The notes under the pieces were generated by a model. The model was not told the origin of the DNA and did no database searches. It saw only the letters and a list, made by a program, of their open reading frames with translations. From Rossellomorea aquimaris (GTDB lineage Bacteria; Bacillota; Bacilli; Bacillales; Bacillaceae_B): DNA of 64,000 bases. The position numbers and the translations under genes are program-made. The DNA lies in the NCBI RefSeq assembly GCF_000935355.1, contig NZ_JXZC01000003.1, forward strand, positions 124,001 through 188,000, in the 5' to 3' direction. Positions within the stretch are counted from its first letter, which is position 1; each line of letters begins with the position of its first letter. This document shows positions 63,540 to 64,000 of the stretch, piece by piece.

Positions 63540-64000
63540 ATGAATAAGCCTCATGTCGTTCAGGTTCTGCCCATGTACCATCACGACGGGGAGGAGCTCT
63601 TGAACAAATACGCGGAAGTTAAGAAGTTTACTAATTTCCACGAAGCGGAAATATCTAATTACCTTCAACATCATCATGTCGATGGAATCATCCTCCGGGC
63701 ACCTGCCAGGATTACACCTGCGATTTTGGACAGTTGCCAGCAAGTAAAGGCCATTTCCGGGGCGGGTGTGGGACTTGATAATATCGATGTACGATATGCA
63801 ACGACCAAGAGGATTCCCGTCTTACATGCACCAAAGCTGAATAGTACGGCAACCGCTGAACATGCGGTGAGCCTGCTATTGGCGGTCATGAAAAAAACAG
63901 CTTTCTTTGACAGGGAAACGAGAGCAGGAAACTTTCAGTCGAGGGATGGAGAATATACTCATGAACTGGAAGGGAAACATTTAGGCATTGTTGGATTCGG
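63540..64000 (+). CDS. D-isomer 2-hydroxyacid dehydrogenase (cut by window end)
   Basis: The first 153 residues of a SerA/LdhA-like protein: HHVDGIILRAPARITPAIL, VKAISGAGVGLDNIDVRYAT and NSTATAEHAVSLLLAVMKK, with the NAD-binding GIVGFG beginning at the edge. ATG 63540 follows AAGGGAG, 28 bp after the thiolase stop, so it is likely part of the sigma-54 operon. A 2-hydroxyacid dehydrogenase in a beta-oxidation operon suggests the natural substrate or an intermediate may carry a 2-hydroxy/2-oxo group. The 3' end is missing. Confidence 0.85.
   Translation, partial: MNKPHVVQVLPMYHHDGEELLNKYAEVKKFTNFHEAEISNYLQHHHVDGIILRAPARITPAILDSCQQVKAISGAGVGLDNIDVRYATTKRIPVLHAPKLNSTATAEHAVSLLLAVMKKTAFFDRETRAGNFQSRDGEYTHELEGKHLGIVGF

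Overview
The window looks like a chromosomal segment from a mid-GC, low-GC-Gram-positive Bacillaceae (Bacillus/Rossellomorea type). The basis is strong AGGAGG ribosome sites, frequent TTG/GTG starts, S-box and yybP-ykoY riboswitches, LacI/CcpA-style operators, a PhoP-type box, a CotF-like coat protein and an LXG/YwqH toxin locus. The genus is inference. I saw no rRNA, tRNA, insertion sequence or CRISPR array.

Layout. 0.1-6.4 kb: a secreted alpha/beta hydrolase, then a sucrose regulon (LacI repressor, PTS EIIBC, sucrose-6-phosphate hydrolase, fructokinase) with two identical operators and a cre-like site. 6.6-8.9 kb: katG behind two PerR/Fur-like boxes. 9-25.6 kb: housekeeping and accessory genes: SRPBCC, two MFS exporters, an HhH protein, GNAT, an XRE/membrane/CPBP-protease operon, a DUF318-type permease, two DinB proteins, RidA, Lrp, an MBL hydrolase, a HAD phosphatase, YitT, PaiB, a lipoprotein and a nucleotidyltransferase. 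25.9-33 kb: a type VII-secreted LXG toxin locus (YwqH-like, YwqI-like, LXG nuclease, YezG immunity), followed by an AT-rich string of small orphan immunity-type genes separated by copies of a ~65-bp palindromic repeat; two of these genes are broken. 33-37.4 kb: a phoD-tatC-phoX-tatA operon with a Pho box, i.e. two Tat-exported phosphatases with their own translocase. 37.6-39.5 kb: a manganese riboswitch and TerC, an Excalibur remnant and a LURP-one protein. 39.5-46 kb: a coat-like protein, a SAM riboswitch in front of a secreted LVIVD-repeat protein, a lipase, and a MerR (AdhR-like)/alcohol dehydrogenase/acetyltransferase unit. 46-51 kb: a giant subtilase with a C-terminal dockerin and a VOC protein. 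51.1-51.45 kb: a decayed, internally deleted copy of the LVIVD locus.

51.6-64 kb (runs off the edge): a sigma-54 promoter drives a CBS-PAS-AAA+ activator and a tightly packed catabolic operon: CoA-ligase-like protein, CoA-transferase A/B, TAXI-TRAP binding protein and fused permease, 3-hydroxyacyl-CoA dehydrogenase, enoyl-CoA hydratase, acyl-CoA dehydrogenase, thiolase and a 2-hydroxyacid dehydrogenase. Together these predict import, CoA activation and one complete beta-oxidation turn of an unknown organic acid.

The most interesting parts are the repeat-punctuated immunity array, the sigma-54 organic-acid island, and the SAM riboswitch controlling a secreted LVIVD protein together with its collapsed duplicate. 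At least two families of dispersed GC-rich palindromes sit between genes throughout; many double as terminators.
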